A DNA stretch of 64,000 nt, taken from the NCBI RefSeq assembly GCF_032854445.1, contig NC_088300.1:29431608-29495607 (forward strand). Direction: 5' to 3'. A program made the translations under genes and the position numbers. The DNA is from Liolophura sinensis. Lineage: Eukaryota > Mollusca > Polyplacophora > Chitonida > Chitonidae. Each line of letters begins with the position of its first letter. Position 1 is the stretch's first letter. Shown here in pieces: positions 35,701 through 47,200 of the stretch. Under the pieces are notes generated by a model, which worked only from the letters and a program-made list of their open reading frames with translations, ran no database searches and was not told the DNA's origin.

Positions 35701-37257
35701 AACATGGAAGCTTTACTCCGTACCGCAGACTACCTCCTTGTCGCAAACATCAAACACTCCTGCGAGTCATTCTTCGCGTCCAGAATGGGCCCCGACTTGA
35801 CGGAAAGGAACAGCGTAAAACTGTGCTTACTAGCAGCCAAGTTCGACCTCCCGAATCTGTACGGTAAAGCCTACAATTACATCCTGAGCAACTTCAGTAA
35901 GATAGCAGCGGGCCATCACCACCATTCTCTTAGTCTTGACACCATGGAAATGTTTGTACAAAACCCAGCTCTGGATCATGTCAAACCAGAAAAAATGTTT
36001 CAGTATATAGTGTCCTGGGTGGAACACGATCTGCTAAACAGGAAGGAGTACTTTCAAGACCTGTTCTGCTGTCTAAGTCTGGAGCGCTTCACCCAAGACG
36101 TCTTTGAACGCGACATTGAAAAGTGTCCGCTCGTTTTAGGAAGCCCAGTGTGTCAGAATCACATATCTAAGTTCAACAGACAGTCCCAAGCGGGTATTCT
36201 GCGCTTCAAACGTAACATATCTGACACAAAGGAAGTCTTTCACTTTTTTTGTGCCCATAACGAATGCCTATGCTCTGTTCACAGTCTAGATGTGGGGTTT
36301 GTTTTGGATGATAATATGTGGGAACCAGTGAACAGTTTTGGTTTTCTGGAGACAATATCTGAACCGTCCATGACTTGTCTGGAAGATGACACCATCATCA
36401 TCACAGAGAAGACTATGCTGCAGCAGTTTGATAAGAAGCAAACTCAGGCATTCCATGTGTACTCAAAGGACAATGAAGTAGCAACTTTGGCCTGGAAAAC
36501 CACGGAGGTCCCCAGGCCTTCCAAAGACTTCAAGGTCGAGCAGCTGGTAAGTTGTGGCGGGCATGTTTATGCCGTGTGCTGTCCAAACACGAAACGAGAA
36601 AACAAAGATTGGAAAGTATACCAGGTTGTCCTTAAGAACCCACGGCGCCGTGGGCCTCGTCGTAAATTCGTTTGTCGCTGTAAGATCTTCACCACAGCCA
36701 AGGACTGCCATTTGTCTTCGTTACATATGCAGGCCTGTGTTCTGCACAACAGGTACATTTTTATATCGGCTGGCCAAGAAGACAAGGATATAAAACCTAA
36801 GACCTACTTTGCTCTCGTGGACACTGAGAAGTTTCCTCACGGTCTCCTGTACCAGGCAGTCAAGGACATATTCTGCCCTGTGATATTCCCAGTGGGTGAT
36901 CAGGTAGTTATAACCCAGCTGACCTCCAGAATCGCCTTGGCCTTCCACTGCCAAACCAAGGAGTTCGCAGAGTGTCCTCAGTTTGTGATCCAACGAGACC
37001 TGCCTCTATCTGTGAACAGGCGAAACTTTGCATACAGGTTCCACTACAATCATCTGTATGTGTTTGGAGGTTTTCTAGGCGTTCGAAAGCTCACCTCCTG
37101 TTTCCGTTATTCGTACGCTGTTAGTCAGTGGGTGCGTCTCCAAGAGCTGCCCAAAACCATTATTGGTCAGGGCCTGATGTGCTTGAGGAATATCCACCGT
37201 TCTGAGCTCAGCAGGCATGCCCTGCAAGCATACAGAGAAACCAACCCCAACCCCTGA
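32753..37257 (+). CDS. BTB-BACK-kelch (KLHL-type) protein
   Basis: Three coding exons, 32753-32875, 34981-35065 and 35612-37257, join in frame through GT-AG introns to give 617 residues, ending at TGA. The BTB domain spans roughly residues 20-130 and is split over all three exons: LCDVTLIIHGR, then SPYFKALYDSGLSE, then LKYLYTGEI. A BACK domain follows (about 135-245; NSVKLCLLAAKFDLPNLYGKAY region, VSWVEHD). The C-terminal half has degenerate kelch repeats: YIFISAG, YVFGGFLG, WVRLQELP. Family members are substrate adaptors for Cullin-3 ubiquitin ligases, with the BTB binding Cul3 and kelch repeats binding substrate; that role is inferred. ATG 32753 has a poor context (T at -3) and follows a splice acceptor at 32748, so an upstream exon is likely and may carry the true start. 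A short His run sits in the BACK region. I cannot assign a vertebrate orthologue. Confidence 0.92.
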
Positions 37258-37692
37258 CATGTCTGAGGGTCGTTTACCTGTATTCTCTATGTCTAAAATT
37301 CATTTGAAGGTCATTCAACTGCATGGGTTACAGGCATACACCAACCCCGACATGTCTGAAGGCAGTTCACATATAGAACATGCTGCCTGGCTACATCTAC
37401 ATGTATGGTGTGCCTCTGCACCAGACCTTTCTAAACTTGTGCTCATCTTGCTTGGCTGAAGGTCATTTGAAGGTCATTCATGTTGCCAATCTATGCACTG
37501 CAATGGCAGAGGTTTATGTGAATGCACACATACTCAGTCCATCTTGAAAAAATTCTTTGTCAGGACTGACAATGTAGGGTAGGGTGGTAGGGTATTTTTT
37601 TCTTTATTCCGACCAGTGGAAAAGATATTGTTGAAAGGTATTTTAACATTGAGAGAAAAATAACAAATACAAAGATATTCCATCATAATCTC

Positions 37693-37698
37693 AATAAA
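37693..37698 (+). promoter_or_regulatory. Candidate poly(A) signal of the BTB-kelch gene
   Basis: AATAAA about 435 bases after the stop codon, the first good match on the + strand. Downstream gtctggtt gives modest GT-rich support. Confidence 0.4.
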
Positions 37699-38008
37699 AA
37701 CTTTAGAGCACAGGATGAGTCTGGTTAGCCCCAAGGAGAATATTTGTAATGACGGCCTTATGTCTATATATACTGTTGACACATTTGTAACAATCTTTTG
37801 CCTGCTCAAGGAATGCCCTCTGTCATGAAATTTATAATGAGGCAGAGTACCTAGAAATGAAAACTTGTTTAGAGTCTCATCAGATCCAAAATTGGTTGTT
37901 TGTTATTTTGAAATCAATTGTTCAATTGATTGGTCAGCTTCATCTCTAACATTACATAGCAATATAGCAATACAGGTGGTCAATGTCAACACTTTCTGTT
38001 GTGGAAGT

Positions 38009-38119
38009 GCACGCAACTCTATTCCACTTTGCACGTAACTGTATTCCACTTTGAACTCAACTCTATTCCATTGTGCACGTAATATTCCACTTTGCACGTA
38101 TTATTCCACTGTGCACGTT
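38009..38119. repeat. Short degenerate tandem repeat (attccactttgcacgta)
   Basis: attccac recurs about five times, each followed or preceded by gcacgt, with irregular 16-25 bp spacing. Confidence 0.8.
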
Positions 38120-38323
38120 GAGAATCCTAACACTGTAATGGGCAAACATTATTTTAGTGATGTGCAGATGATGCTAATTTGTGTTGTGGATTTGCTATAA
38201 TTACCCTCTGTAAAATGTTCACTTAGACCTGTAATTTATGATACAGTTAAGTGTTCACTGCACATTGCTGTAAAAGTGTGTGCAGTGTTAGGGTATGTGT
38301 GTGCCTGTACTTGTATATACACA

Positions 38324-38326
<3 letters not shown>

Positions 38327-38361
<35 letters not shown>
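38327..38361. repeat. (TA)n microsatellite
   Basis: About 17 uninterrupted TA units. Confidence 0.95.
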
Positions 38362-38365
<4 letters not shown>

Positions 38366-40928
38366 ATACCCACTACTGTAACTGTAGATTCAGTCCTGTT
38401 CCCAATTTTGATCAGCAAATGCAGCATTATGATTTCCACATACGTGTACAATTCAGTGTTCTAAGTTTAGAAGTTATCACTTCTGGCACTAATGAAATAA
38501 TTCCTTGGTCATGTAAAAATGTAATCTGTACGTGCACTATCAATAACATCAGTTATGTACAGGGGTGTGAGATGCCTGTGGGTTTAACATCAAGCCATAA
38601 TCTAGATGTATAAGACAATGCCAGTTTTATCTCGATATGGTGCTGTGTTCTTAAAGGGACAACTTTTGCAACATTTTACTTCAAAGGGCACTTGTCAGCC
38701 TAAAATTTTGAGGTGCAGCGTCAGAAAAAAATATGCTGAACCTGAATTACACCCTGTATATTTCTGTTCAGACTTGAGATAATTTTTGCATAATTGAATA
38801 TAAAGTCTGATAATATCTCTGGAGTGCAAAACCTAGAAGAAAATCTTTAGATTTCACAAATTTGTCATTTGATAATGACCTTTACCTGAAATAAAGTCAG
38901 TGTACTTTGCCATTTACCAGACCGGTGAAACTACAACCAGAGAAATTTCCAATTCCAGATGTGACTTTTTAAGTCCCACCCCCATCTACTCTTGTACAAG
39001 GTATTCACACGTATCCATTCTCATTGGCATTTATAGGTAGTAAGATTTTTGAAGAACTGAACGGCCCACTCATAAACCATGAGACTCTCAGATTCTCAAT
39101 ATCTTCGAAACAGACTTTAATTTACCATTCAATAATGGAAGGCTGTGTCATTACTTAAATAGCTAGCTAACTTCACGTATTGAACTTTACAGTAACCTGT
39201 AACAATCAATGGCAAACTTTAAAGGCATTGTACACCTATATTTCACTAAAGTTGTACAAAATATACTTAACTACCTTACTGGCTTTTTAAAATTCAGTGT
39301 AGAAAGTTTTTGAGAATTCAGCCATTGAGGTATAATATAGGTTCATTTTATTGTGCAATTCCCTGCCCCCTTAAAAATGCCCCAAAAAATTAATGTTTCG
39401 AGATTCTTTTGAGGTTTCGTACAAAGACATGTACAGGTCATTTACTCTGATGTTCTGGGTAATTTTCTTGTTATCCTTTGTCATATTGTACAGATTTAAT
39501 GTGGAAGTTTCGATTGTTTAAGTGTACATATTACAGTTCTTTCTTGTCCTTAGGTCATCCATTGTCATATTGTAGGCACAGGTATTGCTTCAGCAAATAC
39601 TCAAACACTACATGTGTTTAATATGTCAGGATGCAGTAAAGACCGAGAGGCAGATCGATCAGGATTTTCTCCTATAGAAGAAAAAATTTAAAGAGTGAGC
39701 AGATTGCAGCAGATTGAAAAACTTTGTGGTGAAATATTGATACGGTACATTTGCTTCTTTCTTTCCATCGAGGTTTACTGTCCCTATAAAGGGAAAGGGT
39801 TGTGTATACAAAGAAAACAATTATTCTTTGATGATATTGATCATTTGTGAAAAGTTTAAAACTGTACATTTACGTTTTGTCTTTCCATTTATTTTCAACA
39901 TATGTTACACGGGTAAAAATCACATAATACAAACATTTGATTGACTGCCTTAAATGATCTTTATGTACTTTTGTCACCAAGTTTTGATTGTGTTAATTTG
40001 AGCAATGCAACCGCTCTAGGCTATTGCATGTACTAGGTGATCTGGTTGTCTCCCCTGATAAATGTTATATACTTACCTCATATCAAAAAAAATAAAAAAA
40101 GCAATAACAATCACATACCTGTATTTCACTTTATAGGTGAATACTGCTCATTGTTGTGATCAAAAACAGGATATGCAGTGTAATTACTTCATTTGCTCAA
40201 TAATCAAGATTTTTCCTTCCATTGTGATAATTGTTGAAAGTGGTAGATAAGCAACACCCGTCCCCCCCCCCCCCCCCTTTCCATTACTCTAAGATTGAAT
40301 AATATGTTGTATTGACGGACACCAGTGATGGCAAATATGCACGAGACTAACACATACAACTCTCCACATTCAATAAGTTACTGTGAGGGTTTGCGCAAGA
40401 TATGTTAATTTCTAAGAAACACTTTAATAAAACAAGTTTCCAAATGGCAATAAACAGATTTGTCCCTCTTGCTTTCTTTGTTCTCATCAATCTACAGATT
40501 TATTTCATGAACATTTTAGGCTGTAAAATTTCACTTAAAAAAAAAAAAAGTTTTTGGGTAACCACTCAAAAACATAGCCCACCCCAAATTTTTCAAAAAA
40601 TAAAATTAGCCTTTTATTCCCCATTATCTAAATGAAATTCATTTAATGCTGTATTCTAGAATATTTCACTTGTAGGTTTGTGGGTAAAGGAAAGTGGGCA
40701 TAGCATGGAGAAAACAATTTTCACAAACCCTCCCGACTTAAAAGTTCTATCTTGTCTAAGATGGAGATCTAAGATGTCTGTGGTTTAGACCGACACTTCT
40801 CCAGGTGTGATGCGCACCATGCTGGTGGAGGAAAGTTATCAACAAACGCTAGACTGCATGAACAGTCATACCAGAATCGTCTGCTTACCAATACCACGAC
40901 ACCACCAACAGTCAGAGTGAGGATGCAG

Positions 40929-41042
40929 TTTATTTGATTGGTGGTATACTCCAGAATATTTCACGTCAGCCAGCATCATGAAGGGAGGAAACCATTCCCA
41001 GGCTGCTTGGAGACCTTCGCACATACGGGTGGAGAGGAAGAA
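40929..41042 (-). repeat. SINE A copy, diverged
   Basis: Reads tttatttgattggtgg, tccagaatatttcac, cagccagcatcatgaaggga, gagaccttcgcacatacggg. It lies just past the EEF1G poly(A) signal, in the same orientation as EEF1G. Confidence 0.8.
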
Positions 41043-41076
41043 ATAACTGCACAAACACCAGTACAAGTTACACCAC

Positions 41077-41082
41077 TTTATT
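41077..41082 (-). promoter_or_regulatory. EEF1G: EEF1G poly(A) signal
   Basis: On the - strand AATAAA is followed by a GT-rich element (gtggtgtaacttgtactgg, then tgtttgtg). It lies about 120 nt after the EEF1G stop, giving a short 3' UTR. Confidence 0.75.
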
Positions 41083-41200
41083 TTGACCTGCAGAGAATTC
41101 ATCTAAACCTTCAAAACCTCTTCAAAGTTACGATCACCTTGGATAGCTTTTTTATCACATCGAGGGCATTCACCACTAGGTGGAGCAGGCCAGACGTCCC

Positions 41201-44200
41201 TCACTTAAAGGTTTTCCCCTGGTTTACTTCCAGAGGGTTTCCGTCAAACTTTCCCTCCCACAGAAGATAGTCATTGATGAGCTGTCTGTCATCTGGGTTG
41301 CTGGGGTCCAACTTTCTCCAATCATAATAGGCGTAGTCTACCTGCCAGTCTTCACTCAGCTACAAATGTAACAAGTAAATGAATGAACAAGATGGGGAGT
41401 TGAGTTCTTACATTTTGTGACATGATATTTTACTTTCACCCTGCTAACTTCAAAGTTTTGTCAACACCTTTGTTAAATTCTTGCAGCCTGCACAGAATCT
41501 AGCATCACCATTTGGTGACATTTTTTTATCTATTGATGGGTTTTTCACATACACATATTCTTGTGTGCTCTATCAACTTAATAGAATTATAACCTTTCGA
41601 AAGAAATTAAAATTTGGAAGCTCAATTTGCTATATTTTGTCTATTTTGGTTGAAATTGTGAATATACCACAATTTATTTTTTCATTTGTCACATCTTCTG
41701 TCACCGTTGACATGACAGAAGTTAAATTCAAGCACACCACTATGGCGATCAGGCTAGTTGACCCTATCACCACCACTACCAATAATTGAAAAATAATAGC
41801 TGTTAATCAACCTTCAACACATTGCGCACAGTTGGTAGAGCGTCCGCTTCGGGACTGGTAGATCCAGGATCAATCCTTGGTCGAGTCACACCTAAGACTT
41901 TAAAAGAGGAAGTTGTAACTTCCTCGCTTGGCGTTCAGCATGAAGGGGATAGTGCAACGACTGGTTGACCCATATCAGTATAATGGCTCGGGCGGGGCGG
42001 CTTACTTGCCTTCGGTAAGTCGTCTCAGTGATGCAGCACTAAATAAAAGAGCGGTGGAAATCCGTCCTGCAACAAGGAGGCACATTACACGTGCATGCAC
42101 CCTAATGATTCCTTCGTCGTCATGACTGAAAAATTTTTGAGTACGACGTTAAACCCCAAGCACGCACTCACTCACTCACTCAACACATTGCTGTGAGGTT
42201 AAATCAGATCAAAATTTACACACAGCTTAGACCCTCCTTTTAGAAAAACATTTACCACTTGGAATCAAAGCAGGAGGTGAATTCCGGAAATTTTTTTTTT
42301 TTTTTTGGCCAACATTTCAGACCTCAATGTAACAAATTTGGATTGTCCTATTACATAACACATTGAATGACAATCAGAAATACACGCTTCAGGACATAAT
42401 TGTGTGACGACCTTGGACGAAGTCCTTCCAAAAGTAGGTGTTTATCCCACTTATCAAATTCATCACATACGACAAACCATGAGGCCTGTGACATGTCGTT
42501 ATAACATTTAAACTCTTCTATGTTTACCGATCTAAAATCAAAAACACCAGATAAAATAAAAACATTATTTCTTAAGTTTAAGACTTAAGAAAAACAAAAA
42601 TTTCAGTATATCTGTCATAAAATCTAACTAGTCAGTTGTTGAGCATTCCCAAATCTATCCATTTAAGGTGCACAAATGAGCATTCAAATAAGATTTCGAG
42701 TCGTAACATGTTGTGTGGATCAACCCCTGAAGTGACCGATCAGGATGACTGGGCCACAGTTGGGGATTTCTCCAAATGATGTCCCTCCCGGAACTTTTCC
42801 CTACAGCTAGTGTAAACTGGAGTAGAAGACTTGGGAGGTTTCATTTATTTGATTGGTGTTATGCACCATACTTGAGAACATTTCACTTTCATGAAGATGT
42901 CCAGCATTATGCTGGAAGGAAATCTGTGAGCCCAGAGGAAACCCATACAACTGGAGAAGAAGACAGCAGACAGGAATTCACAGGAAGTCACTGTGCTACA
43001 TCAGCATGCTGGCCAATCAGCCACAGATGCCCCAAACATGTAGAAAGTTTGGTGATTAGCTCTACCATGTCATATCTGCACTTGGACATAATTAGGTTGT
43101 TGTTACAACTCAAAATGTGAGTATCGCTCTGCATTGAACAAACCTTACCTCAAAGCCTAATTTTTGACCTTTAAACATCCAGACACCAGATATGGTAGTG
43201 TTGTTGTCCTCCCCAAAAATCAACATTGTTGCAAAAGCATTTTTTCGTAATTTCTCTATTCTCTGGAACATTCCTGGTAAATGGAAAATTTGAAATCAGT
43301 AAACCTGACAACTACTTTTAAACATGTTAACCAATTCAAATAAAACCAAATCGAAACATTCACACAATCTATATCACACTCAATATACCTGGATTTTCAA
43401 ACTTGATCTAAGGGGCTCTACAAAGCGACAATTTGAAAATTATTGTACAAAAACCTAAATGTGATAGAATGGAAAACAAAATTAAAATCCATCAATAATA
43501 TCATAATTGGGTCAAAACTATTAATGAAGTATTAAGTTCTTGGCATACACGAGTTACTGGTGTCTAAAGCTTCACAGGTATATCTATGTTCATGGATGGA
43601 GGAAACCACCCCCAGTTCGTAATCTACCGGAAAGGTCTGAGTTATCCATTTGATTGTTGTTTTGCTCCAAACTCAAGAATATTTTAGTTATACTATTGTG
43701 GCCAGCATTATGATGGGAGGAAATCGGGTAGACTTTTCCACAAACAACCGGAGAGGAACAGGCCTGAATTAAAGCTACGGCTGAAACAAATGGAGCTGAA
43801 TCCAGGACACGTTGATCAATCACCTGCAGTCAATGCTACACTTCAGTAATCAATGGACAGCAATGCCTGTACATGCATTTACAAAAACAGTACAGTTTTA
43901 ACAGTAAAACACAAACCTCCAACAAGGTTGCAACTCATAAATATCATCTTCAGCTCATCGTTATATTTGTAGTCACATTTCCACCAGGAATAATGTTCAG
44001 CATCAAAATTTTTCCACAGGTATGGAATAGCTTCTTTTGCAATGTCCTTGTTTGAATATTCTCTCTTGAATTCGTCCATATTAAATGTGCTGTGAAATAA
44101 AAAGCCATGAAACAATGGTTGGATTTAGCAAGAACTCTTAACATAGCTACACCAGTGTCAAAACATCAGTGTTGAAAAAATAGCAGTGTATTAAAACCAC

Positions 44201-47200
44201 TATTGTACATTTCTTACTTCATGTCATATCTGCCTGATTCACTGTCATGTAAAGAATACTTATTTATATATGTTTATATTTGATTGGTGTTTCACCCTGT
44301 ACTCAAGAATATTTCACTTATAAGACAGCAGCCAATTAATGGTGGGAGGAAACCCATGAAATGAATATTCTCACATCATGCCATTTCAAGGACTTTCTGG
44401 TCATATGATATTCACTTGTATCTGCCAAGTATCATGCTGACATACTTTTAGTGCTACCTGATGGGAACACCATCTTGAAGTTGGTGATATGCTTTAAACC
44501 ATCTTGTACGTCAGGTGTATGGCAAAGCTAGCATGATTTACACAAGTAACTCATGAAGGCAGCTCTACCCATTTCTGTAGCCTCATTACTTACACAGCTG
44601 TCACACAAACAGACATGCCTTTGACCGAGGCAGACGTCAGTCAATTCATCATTTACAGACATCCACTGTATTGTTCATCTTTTTAAAGCCTGACATACTT
44701 TGGGTGTGGAATGGCTATGGCAAAAGATCCAATCTAACCTTTTCACAATCATGGTAAATTTTTCAAACATGAATGAAGAGATTGGTATGCAACACTGTCC
44801 TCAAGACTTTATAACATTTATATGAAGGCAATCCTGCTTTGCAGTGTAGGAAACCAAAGTGCACATAGGTAACCACCACCCTTGCTGGGAACTTGACGAA
44901 CGCAAGTTAAAGCAACAACAAAAATATTGAGATTTAAGTGTATTCGAATAGTCGGCTGCATTGGTCATGAGCCTATCAGTCAAGGATTTGAGGATGTGCG
45001 CCAGGAAGAGCCCACCACTCCCACAAAACTGCAGACACGGCTCTACAGGAAGAAAATAATGGATGTAATTAAATATTCAACCCCACATTGAGATCAGTAG
45101 AGCTACTGAGGTTCTAACAGCACACGGTTCTTACCCTTTTGGCAAATCTGCAAATGGATCTTTGGGCTCTTTGGCCAGAGGGATGTCATCTTCTTCATCT
45201 TCTGGCTCTGGTTTCTTTTCCTGTGGATAGGGAATATCAGAAGTAGTGACCAACTTCGTGCAGCTTTCACACAATTTATATCATTGGCACTTTGTGTTGC
45301 GCTGTGGTAGGGAACTGAGCAGAGCCCAAGAGAAAACCCAAGACAATCGGCAGGTTTCAATTTCATCACTGACACTCTTAAAATGAGCAATGCTACACAG
45401 GAGTTGAAATTAACAACAAAATGTAACTGGCCAATAGGGTTGGAGACTGAAATCTACTGGTCCTTCAATTATAGAAAATATGATCAAACTTTTCTGCAAT
45501 TTATATTCTAAATGTATATCTAAACGCATAGCATCTAGGAAAAAAGACACATGTGGGCCACACCTTTTTCTTCGGCGTTGATTTAGCTTTATCCTTTTTC
45601 CCTCCATCTTTCTTGCCCTCCTTTTTCTGTTGTCCATGCAGTTCAGCATACTTATTTGCTGCAATCAAGAAAACCCAATACACATCCATTTGCAAGTTAT
45701 AACTGAAAATTATTTCTCCTTTGTTCTGACATTCTACACAAAGCAGTCACATTCAGGGGCCTATTTCATACAGCGCACATAGTACTACGCGCGCAGTTAC
45801 CCAGGCAACCAGCGCTATACGTACTGCTTCGCCATGGCAATTTCGTGGATGTAGCCCTACGTGGGCTTCGTGAAATGGGCCTGTGTATCTTTTGCAAACG
45901 CTTACAAAAGATGAACATGCATGAACTTTCCTTGAGACATACCATTTTACTCGTAGTTTACAAGCATATAATGTTTTATTCTGCAAATGCACTTCACACA
46001 CTTTCATCAGTTATGAAATAATACAGGAAACTTTCAGATGCTATAAACAACCATGCAGTGATAAAATCATTAAGTTTCAATTTACCATCAAACTGTGCGG
46101 CCTTTGTACACAGCTGGAAGTTTCCTATGACAGCTTTGAAGTTGGGCTGGTTAATGAGTGTGACAAACCATCTGTTCACATTGACATAAGGCTTCCTAAA
46201 CTGTGGGTCAAACACCTGAAACACAAACATCTATTTTACTTTTTTACTCTATGATTGGAGTTTTACACCATACTCAAGAATATTTCACTTGGAGTACAGC
46301 GGCCAGCCAGCATTATTCAACAAACAAGTACTCCTGTACTACACTAATTCATTTCATCTCTAAAGATTTTGATTGGACTAAATGGACTTTGATTTATTGT
46401 ACAGGCTTTAACTCTGAGCCTAAGAATTTAAACGGGAATGTTATCAAGATTTCTAAAACAAATACTGATACATTAGTATTAATTGTATTACAACTTGTTC
46501 TGGTTTTATTTCATTGGTGTTTCACCCCAGAGTTTGTTTTGATCTCCCTCCCAAAAATAGATTGAAGTTAGACCATGCATGGAATTTCCACTTTGTGCAA
46601 ATTCTCCTGCAGTTAACCTATTTTATACTACTGATATTACAGTTATTCTTTCAACGTCATGTTTTCGACTATAATGATGCTCTTTAAATTGGAGGCCACT
46701 AACTGGGTTGCAAAATTCTGGCAGAAGATGGTAATAACCGCCTCATGCCAGATAACCTTTGTACACATGCTAAGCCAAAACCATTGCAAATCTTGTAACT
46801 GATACGTTTTAATGGGATGAGAAATATGGTGTGTATGTTACATATAACCTGGGACAATCGTCTTCCAAATCAAGGTTTAATAATGATGTCATATCATTAT
46901 TCAATCTTCAGAAAAACAATTTCATTATCGTGTAGATGGCGGACTGGAATGGTGATCACTGAGCACCACAGTTCAATCCAGCACCAAGTTTTCTCTTCCT
47001 CTCTCTCTTACACATCAGTCAACAAATGACAAAATATGCCTTATAAAAGAGGTTGTATATACATAATCAGAGTTTCAGCCATCAGGTCTTCATCACAGCT
47101 GATACATCATTAAGGCTTTTCTTGAAATTGTAAATGGTTATTATTTCATTTTGCTATTTACATTTCTCTGTAATAATTTCTTCATTATCCCTATCTTTTT

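Larger units (their letters stand above)
37800..40928. other. No gene seen between BTB-kelch and EEF1G
   Basis: AT-rich intergenic DNA with the short repeat at 38009, the (TA)n at 38327 and a 16-base C run at 40262-40277. Open frames here are short and featureless. Confidence 0.6.

Noticed and set aside
38251-38613. 120-codon + frame
   Set aside because: Runs through the (TA)n microsatellite; low complexity with no support.
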